A stretch of DNA of 14,389 nucleotides, taken from an uncultured Bacilli bacterium (lineage in GTDB: Bacteria > Bacillota_I > Bacilli_A > RF39 > UBA660). Positions 8,417 through 14,389 of the stretch are shown piece by piece. Numbering within the stretch: position 1 is the stretch's first letter; each line of letters opens with the position of its first letter. The notes beneath the pieces were generated by a model. It was not told the origin of the DNA. It saw nothing but the letters and a program-made list of their open reading frames with translations, and did not search any database. The stretch spans positions 1-14,389 of the forward strand of contig CANPYU010000014.1 in the NCBI GenBank assembly GCA_947588665.1, written 5' to 3'. The position numbers and the translations under genes were made by a program.

Positions 8417-8419
8417 ATT

Positions 8420-8770
8420 TTATTCATCTTTAACTTTACAATCACCTGGATGAACAATACATGTTCTGCATACTTTATATTCTGCTGTATATGCAGGATC
8501 GTCTTTAAATTCACTAACTAGACTAAAAATTGCTCCGACTAATGTTGGGATAAAGAATATTATAATACCCGCGATAGCTCTCATTACTAAAGATTTAACA
8601 GATTTTTTAATTTCGTCATCTTTACTTGCTACAACTGCTTTTCCTAAATCTATCATTCCGAATACAATTATAACAATAGGAATTGCTATTTTAAATACCC
8701 ATAATACCCATCCAATGATTTGCCATATGGCAGCTAACTCCGTACATATTGATGGTGCCATTAATAACAT
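8420..8770 (-). CDS. Two-helix small membrane protein, VirB2/TrbC pilin-like
   Basis: The 116-residue protein has two hydrophobic helices (about 16-38 and 62-86) joined by a short charged loop (VASKDDEIKKSVKSL) and a Cys-bearing tail. This hairpin layout, and the phrases IDLGKAV and RAIAGIIIFFIPTLVGAI, resemble VirB2/TrbC-type pilins and the pilin-like proteins of Gram-positive and Mollicute secretion loci. It does not resemble Flp pilins, which have a single helix. Cysteines are at 9, 101, 104 and 111; with both helices inserted, the tail could form disulphides. The start ATG has GAGGA six bases upstream (8777-8781); a second Met at residue 4 is less well placed. It has its own near-consensus promoter and terminator, unlike the other pilus genes, suggesting high expression as the structural subunit (inference). 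An alternative is a holin-like or accessory membrane protein. The topology is sure, the pilin role moderately so. Confidence 0.65.
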   Translation of the reverse strand: MLLMAPSICTELAAIWQIIGWVLWVFKIAIPIVIIVFGMIDLGKAVVASKDDEIKKSVKSLVMRAIAGIIIFFIPTLVGAIFSLVSEFKDDPAYTAEYKVCRTCIVHPGDCKVKDE

Positions 8771-8824
8771 ATTTATTCCTCGCTTTCTTCTTTACATACT
8801 TATTTTATCTTAACTTATGATACT

Positions 8825-8830
8825 TGTCAA
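8825..8830 (-). promoter_or_regulatory. -35 of pilin-like gene promoter (with -10 at 8802-8807)
   Basis: On the minus strand a perfect TTGACA (8830-8825) is followed after 17 bases by TAAAAT (8807-8802), about 30 bases upstream of the pilin-like start. It is a near-consensus sigma-A promoter. The -35 sits inside an 11-base palindrome ACTTG-A-CAAGT (8822-8832), and a second TTGACA lies 23 bases further upstream (8853-8848). Confidence 0.75.
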
Positions 8831-8860
8831 GTTTTTCGCTTATTTTATGTCAAATTTTGT

Positions 8861-9649
8861 CTATACTTGCATCATGGTAATAACCGCCAAGACTAATAAT
8901 ATCATGACTCCTACACCAGTTGCAATAAGCATACTCATTGTTTTGCTTTCCATTTTATCTAGACGATTTTTGTATTTAGTTTCTCGCGCTTTTTGTTGTA
9001 GATTAGAAATTGTTTTTGAAAAAGCTAATAATTGTTCTTGTTTTCTTTCTTGGCGACCTAAACTTAAACGATATAATAAACGCATCATCCGCATAGAATC
9101 ACGAACTGGGTATTGACGGGCAAATTCCATATATGGTTCAATAGTATCATTACCAGCATTAATTTCGTTTATTAGTTCTTTTAAGCCATCTTTAAAGATT
9201 TCAGGAGCGTCATCTAAGGATTTACCTATTGCAACTGGAACTGTATAGTGTTGGATTAGGATTTCTAATCCCTTTAAATAATAAGGAAGCATGGTATCTA
9301 TTTCATGTAAATGTCTTTTATAATAATTTTTTAAATTAATATAATCTAATTTAAAGAAAGCAAAACCGGCGATAACACAGACAATTAAATAAACATATGA
9401 CATGTTTTTTAAGAGTAAGCAAAAGACTACTAAAATTATTATTAAAGCATTTTGAAGTCTTTTACTAAATAAAATATCCGGGTTTACAGAATCACCATAT
9501 TTAGCTTTGACATAAAAATCATAGTCGCTTTCTTTTAATTTTCTTAAATACATTTCATTATCTGCGATTAATTTACTAATACTAATTTTGCCACTTTTAG
9601 TAAGAATATAAAAAATTATTAAAGCAATAACTGCTAATTCTATTTGCAT
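8861..9649 (-). CDS. TadC-like type II secretion system F domain membrane protein
   Basis: The 262-residue protein is the second platform subunit. It has an N-terminal helix (about 2-16), a hydrophobic pair (about 66-102), a long cytoplasmic helical part containing a DTMLPYYLKGLEILIQ stretch and RQERKQEQLLAFSKTI, and a C-terminal helix (about 236-260). TadB and TadC normally form a heteromeric platform in the membrane. The start codon overlaps the tadB-like stop (TAATG at 9651-9647), so it probably depends on translational coupling; GGGGT just upstream may act as the ribosome site. No terminator hairpin follows its TAG stop, so transcripts can read on into the pilin-like gene 90 bases downstream. 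Confidence 0.82.
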   Translation of the reverse strand: MQIELAVIALIIFYILTKSGKISISKLIADNEMYLRKLKESDYDFYVKAKYGDSVNPDILFSKRLQNALIIILVVFCLLLKNMSYVYLIVCVIAGFAFFKLDYINLKNYYKRHLHEIDTMLPYYLKGLEILIQHYTVPVAIGKSLDDAPEIFKDGLKELINEINAGNDTIEPYMEFARQYPVRDSMRMMRLLYRLSLGRQERKQEQLLAFSKTISNLQQKARETKYKNRLDKMESKTMSMLIATGVGVMILLVLAVITMMQV

Positions 9650-10545
9650 TATTCTACCCCCACATCATCATTATAATATTTTTCACCGGTAAGTAGGAAA
9701 TAACAATTAATAATAATTATACCATGAAGTATTAAGTGAACATACCATTGTTCTAATAACTCTAAATAACTATTTTTACCTAATAATACTTGCATTACAA
9801 GTACTAATAAGAATAAAACTAAAGCAAATGTTATAAATTTTGTATGGAATTGTTTACGATCCATTTGATCACGATAGACTCCCTCTACTAAAGCATCTAT
9901 ATCCATACTCATATTTTCTAGAGCTTCACCAGAGTCTTTAGCACCTTCTTTAGTTATTTGTAAGAATAATTGGTGCATATTTTTAACCATATAATATGGG
10001 TATTTTTGATTGAAGTATTCGATTGATTCATCGATTGTTCCATTTTGATAGGACATATTAATCATGGTCTTTATGTCTTCTAGAACAGGGTCTTCAACTA
10101 TACCAGAATCTCTTACTCCTTCTAGAGATTTAACAAAGCTTTGAGTTGTATTAAATTCCATGATAACATTGGTAGTATATACTTGAATCTGTTCAAAAAT
10201 ATATTCACTGTAAATTCTTTTACTTCTTAAATAAGCAAGGTAAGGAATAAACGCGATAGCAATTCCAGCATAAATAATTACCATGATTAAACTATAAAAG
10301 TAAAGATAGGCAATAGCTCCGGCAAGACCACCCATAACAACAATTTGAATTGTATAATCTTTTATGGTGTATTCTTGCTTTAAATCTTTCATTTTAGCGC
10401 TTATTGTTTGATAACTATATGGGGCATATTTTTCATAAATTACATTAAATTGTTTTTTAAAAAATTTATAAAAGGATTCGGTACCATCATTTTGACGATA
10501 TATTATTACAAATATTGCTATTAATACAACAATTATATATTCCAT
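9649..10545 (-). CDS. TadB-like type II secretion system F domain membrane protein
   Basis: The 298-residue protein has an N-terminal helix (about 1-15), a helical hairpin (about 66-107), a cytoplasmic four-helix-type region (about 110-225) and two C-terminal helices (about 232-252 and 267-287). That is the layout of TadB, the inner-membrane platform that couples the ATPase to the growing pilus. Residues such as EALENMSMDIDALVEGVYRD near 207-226 fit the T2SSF helical domain. It begins 12 bases after the ATPase with AGGAGG (10551-10556) and its stop shares one base with the next start (TAATG), so translation of the two platform proteins is coupled. The family is clear from topology and context although individual residues are poorly conserved. 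Confidence 0.82.
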   Translation of the reverse strand: MEYIIVVLIAIFVIIYRQNDGTESFYKFFKKQFNVIYEKYAPYSYQTISAKMKDLKQEYTIKDYTIQIVVMGGLAGAIAYLYFYSLIMVIIYAGIAIAFIPYLAYLRSKRIYSEYIFEQIQVYTTNVIMEFNTTQSFVKSLEGVRDSGIVEDPVLEDIKTMINMSYQNGTIDESIEYFNQKYPYYMVKNMHQLFLQITKEGAKDSGEALENMSMDIDALVEGVYRDQMDRKQFHTKFITFALVLFLLVLVMQVLLGKNSYLELLEQWYVHLILHGIIIINCYFLLTGEKYYNDDVGVE

Positions 10546-10557
10546 ATTTACCTCCTT

Positions 10558-11655
10558 TTATAATGCTTCAATAATTTCGGGGCCATTTTTAGCTTCATTA
10601 TTTAAATGAAATAAATCTTCATCTAGTATAACCCCTTGAATAGCTAAATAATTTCTTAAGTGCTCAGTGGGATTGTTTAATGTAAAGTTGCCATCTAAAG
10701 TCTTTTGGAATATTGTGTTTACTTGCGGTTTGTTGTCATCATCAACATAAAATTCACATATTTCCATGATTTCTCTTTGAAATCGGCCTAATTTTTCACT
10801 CATGTAACCTTTAACATAGATACCTATTTGAACATATCGATGAATAGTAGTTAAAAATTGTTCAACGTCAATATTAGATTCAATTAAACTATACATACGC
10901 ATAGGTATTAAAGCCGCTTTATCTGAGTGGATGGTGGAAATAATATGGTGTCCTGATGAGATAGAGTTTCGAACAGCCATAACAGCTTCGGCGCTACGAA
11001 CTTCGGATAATAAAATCCAAATGGGATTTTGACGCATACAAGTAACTAATACCTCAGAATATGACGCAATATTATTCGTTTTCATGGCGACAATATCTCG
11101 ATGAGGAAAGATACGATCTAAATGAAGTTCAAGAGTATCTTCAATGGTGATTATTTTTTCATTTTCTTTGGTAGTGCTCGCTAAATATTTAACTAGTTCA
11201 GTTTTTCCGGAACCAGTTTCCCCACTCACTATTATATTTGCATGACCTTGTACACAGTTTAAAAGAAAGTCTAATAAATCGGCACTTACATACTCTTCAC
11301 TTAATAATTTATCTCTATTTAAACGTATTTTAGCAGGAGTTTTACGAATAACTAGTGCTATACCGTTGGTAGCAATAGAATCATGGATAAAATTTAAACG
11401 AAGTTCTGTACTTTCAGCATCTAAAAAAGGATGTGCCATATTGAATGTTTTTCCCATAACGTTTGAACATTGAAAAGCTAGTTTTTCTATTAAAGCATTA
11501 TTTATTTCTGGCCTTTCAACACGATAGACACCTTGAGTTAATGATTTTAACCAAATTTGGCCACCATTAGTGTAAGATATATCGGTTATATCATCAATAT
11601 CAATAAACTCTTTTAAAGGTCCAAAGTCTATTTGAGAAAATATTGCATCATTCAT
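10558..11655 (-). CDS. CpaF/TadA-type secretion ATPase (VirB11/GspE superfamily)
   Basis: This cytoplasmic hexameric-type ATPase would power pilus assembly or secretion. In its 365 residues I see Walker A GETGSGKT (145-152), Asp box ITIEDTLEL (169-177), a Walker B region WILLSEVR (213-220) and His box GHHIISTIHSD (235-245), in the correct order for the VirB11/CpaF family. It lacks a CpxxC zinc motif as in GspE/PilB, and it has a short N-terminal domain, both fitting CpaF/VirB11. The usual Gly before the Walker B Glu-x-Arg is Ser here. The ribosome site AAAGGAGGT (11661-11669) is strong. TadB- and TadC-like genes follow at once, which favours a Tad-type over a type IV conjugation system. The catalytic motifs are intact, so it should be active. 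Confidence 0.92.
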   Translation of the reverse strand: MNDAIFSQIDFGPLKEFIDIDDITDISYTNGGQIWLKSLTQGVYRVERPEINNALIEKLAFQCSNVMGKTFNMAHPFLDAESTELRLNFIHDSIATNGIALVIRKTPAKIRLNRDKLLSEEYVSADLLDFLLNCVQGHANIIVSGETGSGKTELVKYLASTTKENEKIITIEDTLELHLDRIFPHRDIVAMKTNNIASYSEVLVTCMRQNPIWILLSEVRSAEAVMAVRNSISSGHHIISTIHSDKAALIPMRMYSLIESNIDVEQFLTTIHRYVQIGIYVKGYMSEKLGRFQREIMEICEFYVDDDNKPQVNTIFQKTLDGNFTLNNPTEHLRNYLAIQGVILDEDLFHLNNEAKNGPEIIEAL

Positions 11656-11682
11656 ATAGCACCTCCTTTATTCTTTTTTTCT

Positions 11683-12486
11683 TTATTCAATTGGATTATC
11701 AGGATCCGACATTAGATAATATTCTATTTGATTTCTTATAAATTCACTTGTTACTTGAGTTTCACCTTTTTCACTTGTATAAGATGCATTACCAGGAACA
11801 GGTACTAATTCTACGACATTTGAGCCTAAGAATATAGCACCACTTAATAACCAATATAAATCTTTTGGACAAGCGAATAATAATAAGGCTGGAGTAGTGT
11901 TTTGGTTATTACCATAAAAGACACTACGACCACTATTATCACGAACATCTAAGATTGGTAATTTGGTAATAAATTCTCCATAGAATAATTTTCCATCTAT
12001 TTCCATTTTAGCATAAATATCGATATAATCTTCAGGATACATAGAATTACCATAAGTAGATTGAAGATCAACTGGTAAATTTACTGCTCGATAACCATCA
12101 GGCATCCTTTTTAATGCATTATTACTAACTTCTTTACAACGCATTACTTGCTCAGTATAGAAGAAACTGCCAGAAGGAATGTTACTGCGATCAGAGGCAC
12201 AATAAGTTTCGCTAGTATTTAATATTGAATTAATATTAGAGATTATGGCAGAATTGTCTCTTACAGTTGAGCGCAATACTTCCATTGTACTTACGGCATC
12301 TTTAGTTATCTCATTAGTGGCTGTTATTGTTTTAGTTGCATAGGGAATCATTTGAGTTTCAACAGCATTTTTAACACGATAATTATAGCCTATAAAAAGT
12401 ACCACTAAGCCTAATAACACTCCTAAAATTGTAATTGTATTCTTATTAGATAAGAATCTTTTAAGTGTTGTTACTATATTTCCCAT
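11683..12486 (-). CDS. CpaB/RcpC-like pilus assembly protein
   Basis: The 267-residue protein has one N-terminal membrane helix (about residues 17-36) and an extracytoplasmic body. Residues 47-70 (IPYATKTITATNEITKDAV and on) look like the SAF-type start of CpaB/RcpC proteins, which usually read as a proline-led stretch promising an 'It.d.v' motif. Residues 130-158 (AVNLPVDL then YPEDYIDIYAKM) resemble the CpaB segment with PGD-V-DV. Residues 200-231 resemble the CpaB 'vTPEQAe-lalA-lG' end. CpaB proteins form part of the periplasmic or wall-side channel of Tad pili. Cysteines 96, 117 and 206 are predicted to lie outside the membrane. It starts 18 bases after the M15 gene with a modest purine-rich ribosome site (GGAAAGGG) and sits directly before the ATPase, as in tad operons. 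Similarity is judged by eye and is distant; the membrane topology is clear. Confidence 0.65.
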   Translation of the reverse strand: MGNIVTTLKRFLSNKNTITILGVLLGLVVLFIGYNYRVKNAVETQMIPYATKTITATNEITKDAVSTMEVLRSTVRDNSAIISNINSILNTSETYCASDRSNIPSGSFFYTEQVMRCKEVSNNALKRMPDGYRAVNLPVDLQSTYGNSMYPEDYIDIYAKMEIDGKLFYGEFITKLPILDVRDNSGRSVFYGNNQNTTPALLLFACPKDLYWLLSGAIFLGSNVVELVPVPGNASYTSEKGETQVTSEFIRNQIEYYLMSDPDNPIE

Positions 12487-12504
12487 CTTTTCATCCCTTT
12501 CCTT

Positions 12505-13995
12505 TTAATCAACAATACTTGTAAAATCTAGATATGGTATATTGCTATCAGTTGCACATTTTGTATTTTCAAAATGCCACCATTCGGTTGGGATAGTCCT
12601 TATTCCAGCGACCATCATTAAATCATCTAGAGTTTTTGCAACATCATTATTTTTAAAGCCTGGGGTCCATTCTTTTTCTCCCATTTCACGATATCCTTTT
12701 TCAGAATAAGCAATTGTCGTATATTTATTAGAATCTGAACTTAATTCATGCATATATGAATATGCCATTAATGGTTGTTCGTTCTTCCCTTCTTTATAAG
12801 TTAAATCTAAAGCACATGTTTTGTTATGAGTTGATTCATCATTAATATACCAGTCTAAACCGATTCTTTTGGTGCCATAGCAATTTAATCTTGCATCATT
12901 TTCACTGCAAGTTTCGCCGATTCTTGCTACTAAATCACTATTATACAAAGTATCATAAACTTTTCTGGAAACAGAGCCAGGACGATATGCGTCATAAATA
13001 ACTAAAGTTTTATCTCGACTGCTTTCTAATATTCCTTTTAACTGTACTGCATATGGATAATATAAAGGTACGAAATTTCTAATTGAAGAATTATATAAGT
13101 GTTGGCCCGTAATACCTTTAATTTCTTTTCCATGAACTTTAAATATACTTCCGCTTTCATTAGTAATATTATATTCTATGTTATATTCACTTGTAGGTAA
13201 ATATTCAGTTAAACTTATTGCAGTATAATTATCATCTATCCAACCACATCCAGATTCAGTATCTGGTAATTTTATAGCAAAATAGTTTTGTGATGATGCT
13301 AAAATTTCATATTTTTTAACTGAACCACCAGTTGTTCCTTTTTTATTTACTGGAACTGCTAAAGTTTTAAAACTATTTTTTTTACTTGTGGCATCATTTA
13401 AAGTCTTATAAACTGCAAGATTAGGACTTATAGGAATAATGTGTTTACCGGCTAAATCAGTATGAACTTTAGTTTTATCCATACCACATATTTTTTCTTC
13501 TTCTGGTTTTTCTGGTTCTTGTGGATCAGTTGGTGTAGTTGGAGTAGTTGGTGTTGATGGTGTAGGATCAGTTGAAGGTGTGCTAGGAGTACTTCCTTGA
13601 TTTTCATCTTCAGGATGAATTTGGAGTATACCACTATATCTTGTTACTACATCATAACTTGCTGTTGTTCCACTACTACTTCTAAGTTCCACACTAACTT
13701 TTGGAGGAGCTTCATATATTCCGTAAAAATTTACTTCGTATTCATCTTGTAATTTCATTGTTTCTGAAAGTCTTCTAATGAATACTTCCATAAATTTTTC
13801 TTTATTGATTTTTACTTCATTATAGTCTCTATAATATCCGTAATCAACTGATTCTAGCATTGAAGCATCAGTTATTTCTTTTATACTTAAATAATCTTGA
13901 GTTGTGGTTGTTGTTATACCGTTTACAACTGTGATAAGTCCCACAATTGCAACACCCATAACAATCAACCAGTAACCCCAATAAGAATTTGACAT
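12505..13995 (-). CDS. Membrane-anchored M15-family (VanX-like D,D-dipeptidase) protein in pilus operon
   Basis: The 496-residue protein has an uncleaved-type N-terminal membrane segment (about residues 7-26) and a small domain (about 30-126) like those of pilus-locus accessory proteins (I suspect the DUF5411 type). A Pro/Thr linker (about 133-165), a possible SH3-like region (about 185-262) and a C-terminal M15 peptidase domain (about 285-490) follow. Peptidase marks are YDAYRPGS (Arg338), STHNKTCALD (His390, Asp397) and EWWHF (Glu471, His474). The His-x6-Asp and Glu-x2-His spacings match the zinc ligands and catalytic Glu of VanX-type D-Ala-D-Ala dipeptidases; Arg338 corresponds to the VanX arginine. 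It would act outside the membrane on peptidoglycan peptides, perhaps opening the wall for the pilus (inference). Six cysteines (170, 250, 363, 372, 394, 480) all lie outside the membrane. The start is set by AAGGAGG at 14003-14009. VanX itself is a soluble enzyme of about 200 residues, so this is a multidomain relative; vancomycin resistance is not implied. Confidence 0.85.
   Translation of the reverse strand: MSNSYWGYWLIVMGVAIVGLITVVNGITTTTTQDYLSIKEITDASMLESVDYGYYRDYNEVKINKEKFMEVFIRRLSETMKLQDEYEVNFYGIYEAPPKVSVELRSSSGTTASYDVVTRYSGILQIHPEDENQGSTPSTPSTDPTPSTPTTPTTPTDPQEPEKPEEEKICGMDKTKVHTDLAGKHIIPISPNLAVYKTLNDATSKKNSFKTLAVPVNKKGTTGGSVKKYEILASSQNYFAIKLPDTESGCGWIDDNYTAISLTEYLPTSEYNIEYNITNESGSIFKVHGKEIKGITGQHLYNSSIRNFVPLYYPYAVQLKGILESSRDKTLVIYDAYRPGSVSRKVYDTLYNSDLVARIGETCSENDARLNCYGTKRIGLDWYINDESTHNKTCALDLTYKEGKNEQPLMAYSYMHELSSDSNKYTTIAYSEKGYREMGEKEWTPGFKNNDVAKTLDDLMMVAGIRTIPTEWWHFENTKCATDSNIPYLDFTSIVD
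13501..13599 (-). repeat. Pro/Thr/Ser low-complexity linker coding repeat
   Basis: Codons 133-165 of the M15 protein are a run of Pro, Thr and Ser with an acidic Glu/Pro end. The DNA shows imperfect repeats of a GGTGTAGTTGGAGTA type on the plus strand. It is a flexible spacer between the membrane-proximal domain and the enzyme, long enough to reach into the wall. Such repeats can change length by slippage. Confidence 0.7.
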
Positions 13996-14010
13996 ATATA
14001 AACCTCCTTC

Positions 14011-14389
14011 CTACTTCCAAGCTGGTCCAATCATATCATCTGCTGATACAGTACCAGTCCATTTTTGGAAATACTTACCATTTCCATCTACATTTCCGAC
14101 TTTTCTGTCTTTTATCATAGTGCTATTATCATTAACTTTATTGCCGTATGCTTCGTTTAGGATATCAGTTATAAATGAACTATAGCATGCTACTTCTTCA
14201 TATTCGCCTAATTTGTAGCAATCTAGAGTACTATTTGAATAACCACCTAAATCACTTAATCCATTTTTACTATCGCTATTTTTAGCATTATAATTTTGGA
14301 TTTTTTGAGCTGCACTACCAGTAAGTTTAATACTTAAAATTGGATCTTCGTCAAAGACAGAATTTTGAGCTCCTTCGATTTCTTCAATG
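14011..14389 (-). CDS. 3' end of an unrecognised protein of the pilus operon (partial)
   Basis: I translated this open frame from the window edge: 125 complete codons run without a stop to TAG at 14013-14011. The start lies beyond the window, so size and N-terminus are unknown. The visible part is hydrophilic, rich in Asn, Ser, Asp and Gly, has no membrane segment, and contains two cysteines eleven residues apart (CYKLGEYEEVAC). It ends in GPAWK. I do not recognise the family. The next gene starts 15 bases downstream and its ribosome site begins right after this stop codon, so the two are almost certainly co-transcribed. By context it is likely a surface-exposed part of the Tad-like apparatus, for example a minor pilin or pseudopilin-like subunit whose hydrophobic N-terminus is off the window; that role is inference only. 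The open frame is well supported, the function is not. Confidence 0.7.
   Translation of the reverse strand, partial: IEEIEGAQNSVFDEDPILSIKLTGSAAQKIQNYNAKNSDSKNGLSDLGGYSNSTLDCYKLGEYEEVACYSSFITDILNEAYGNKVNDNSTMIKDRKVGNVDGNGKYFQKWTGTVSADDMIGPAWK

Noticed and set aside
8817..9116. Plus-strand open frame of 99 codons opposite the TadC-like gene
   Set aside because: It overlaps the TadC-like gene and the pilin-like promoter, and no ribosome site supports its start.
13452..13634. Minus-strand frame of 60 codons inside the M15 gene
   Set aside because: It is the out-of-frame reading of the Pro/Thr linker, giving runs of His/Gln and Lys with no start signal.
12505..13995. Vancomycin resistance gene vanX
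   Set aside because: Although the active-site pattern is VanX-like, the protein is a large membrane-anchored fusion in a pilus operon, without vanH, vanA/B or a two-component system nearby.
1..14389. CRISPR array, insertion sequence or phage genes
   Set aside because: No regularly spaced repeats, transposase motifs or terminal inverted repeats were found; the pilus locus is the only accessory-type region.

Overview
This is a strongly AT-rich bacterial chromosome segment. Every recognisable gene lies on the minus strand, so the window is best read from right to left. Strong GGAGG ribosome sites, TTGACA/TATAAT promoters, short intrinsic terminators, a LemA/DUF2207 pair and an AddAB-type (not RecBCD) recombination enzyme point to a low-GC Firmicute. 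The very compact proteins suggest a Bacilli or Mollicutes-related gut-type lineage; this placement is inference. Tryptophan is encoded by TGG in the genes checked, and addB ends naturally at TGA, so the standard bacterial code applies and not the Mycoplasma code.

Right half (about 14389 to 8392): a Tad/type IV-like pilus or secretion locus. In transcription order it holds the 3' end of an unrecognised secreted-type protein cut by the window edge, a membrane-anchored protein carrying a VanX-like M15 peptidase domain, a CpaB/RcpC-like protein, a CpaF/TadA-type ATPase, TadB-like and TadC-like membrane platform proteins, and then a 116-residue two-helix membrane protein resembling VirB2/TrbC-type pilins. 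Spacings are tiny (15, 18, 27 and 12 bases, then a 1-base overlap), so the first six genes look like one operon whose promoter is outside the window. The small pilin-like gene has its own strong promoter and a strong terminator, as expected for a highly expressed structural subunit. No classical Flp pilin or prepilin peptidase is in view.

Centre (8391 to 8120): a complete tRNA-Asn(GTT) with encoded CCA, its own promoter and terminator, followed by the addB promoter.

Left half (8119 to 2720): addB and addA, overlapping by 14 bases. They encode the two-subunit helicase-nuclease that processes double-strand breaks for recombination. AddB keeps the four iron-sulphur cysteines and a RecB-type nuclease motif. 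addA is broken into two reading frames by an apparent one-base deletion near 3762, which separates helicase motifs I-IV from motifs V-VI and the nuclease domain. This is either a sequencing or assembly error or a real inactivation.

Far left (2697 to 1): lemA with its own promoter, a hairpin terminator directly on its stop codon, then a secreted/membrane DUF2207 protein with a Gly/Ser-rich tail and its own terminator. Bases 1-120 contain no gene I can support, only a possible pair of Spo0A-box-like repeats.
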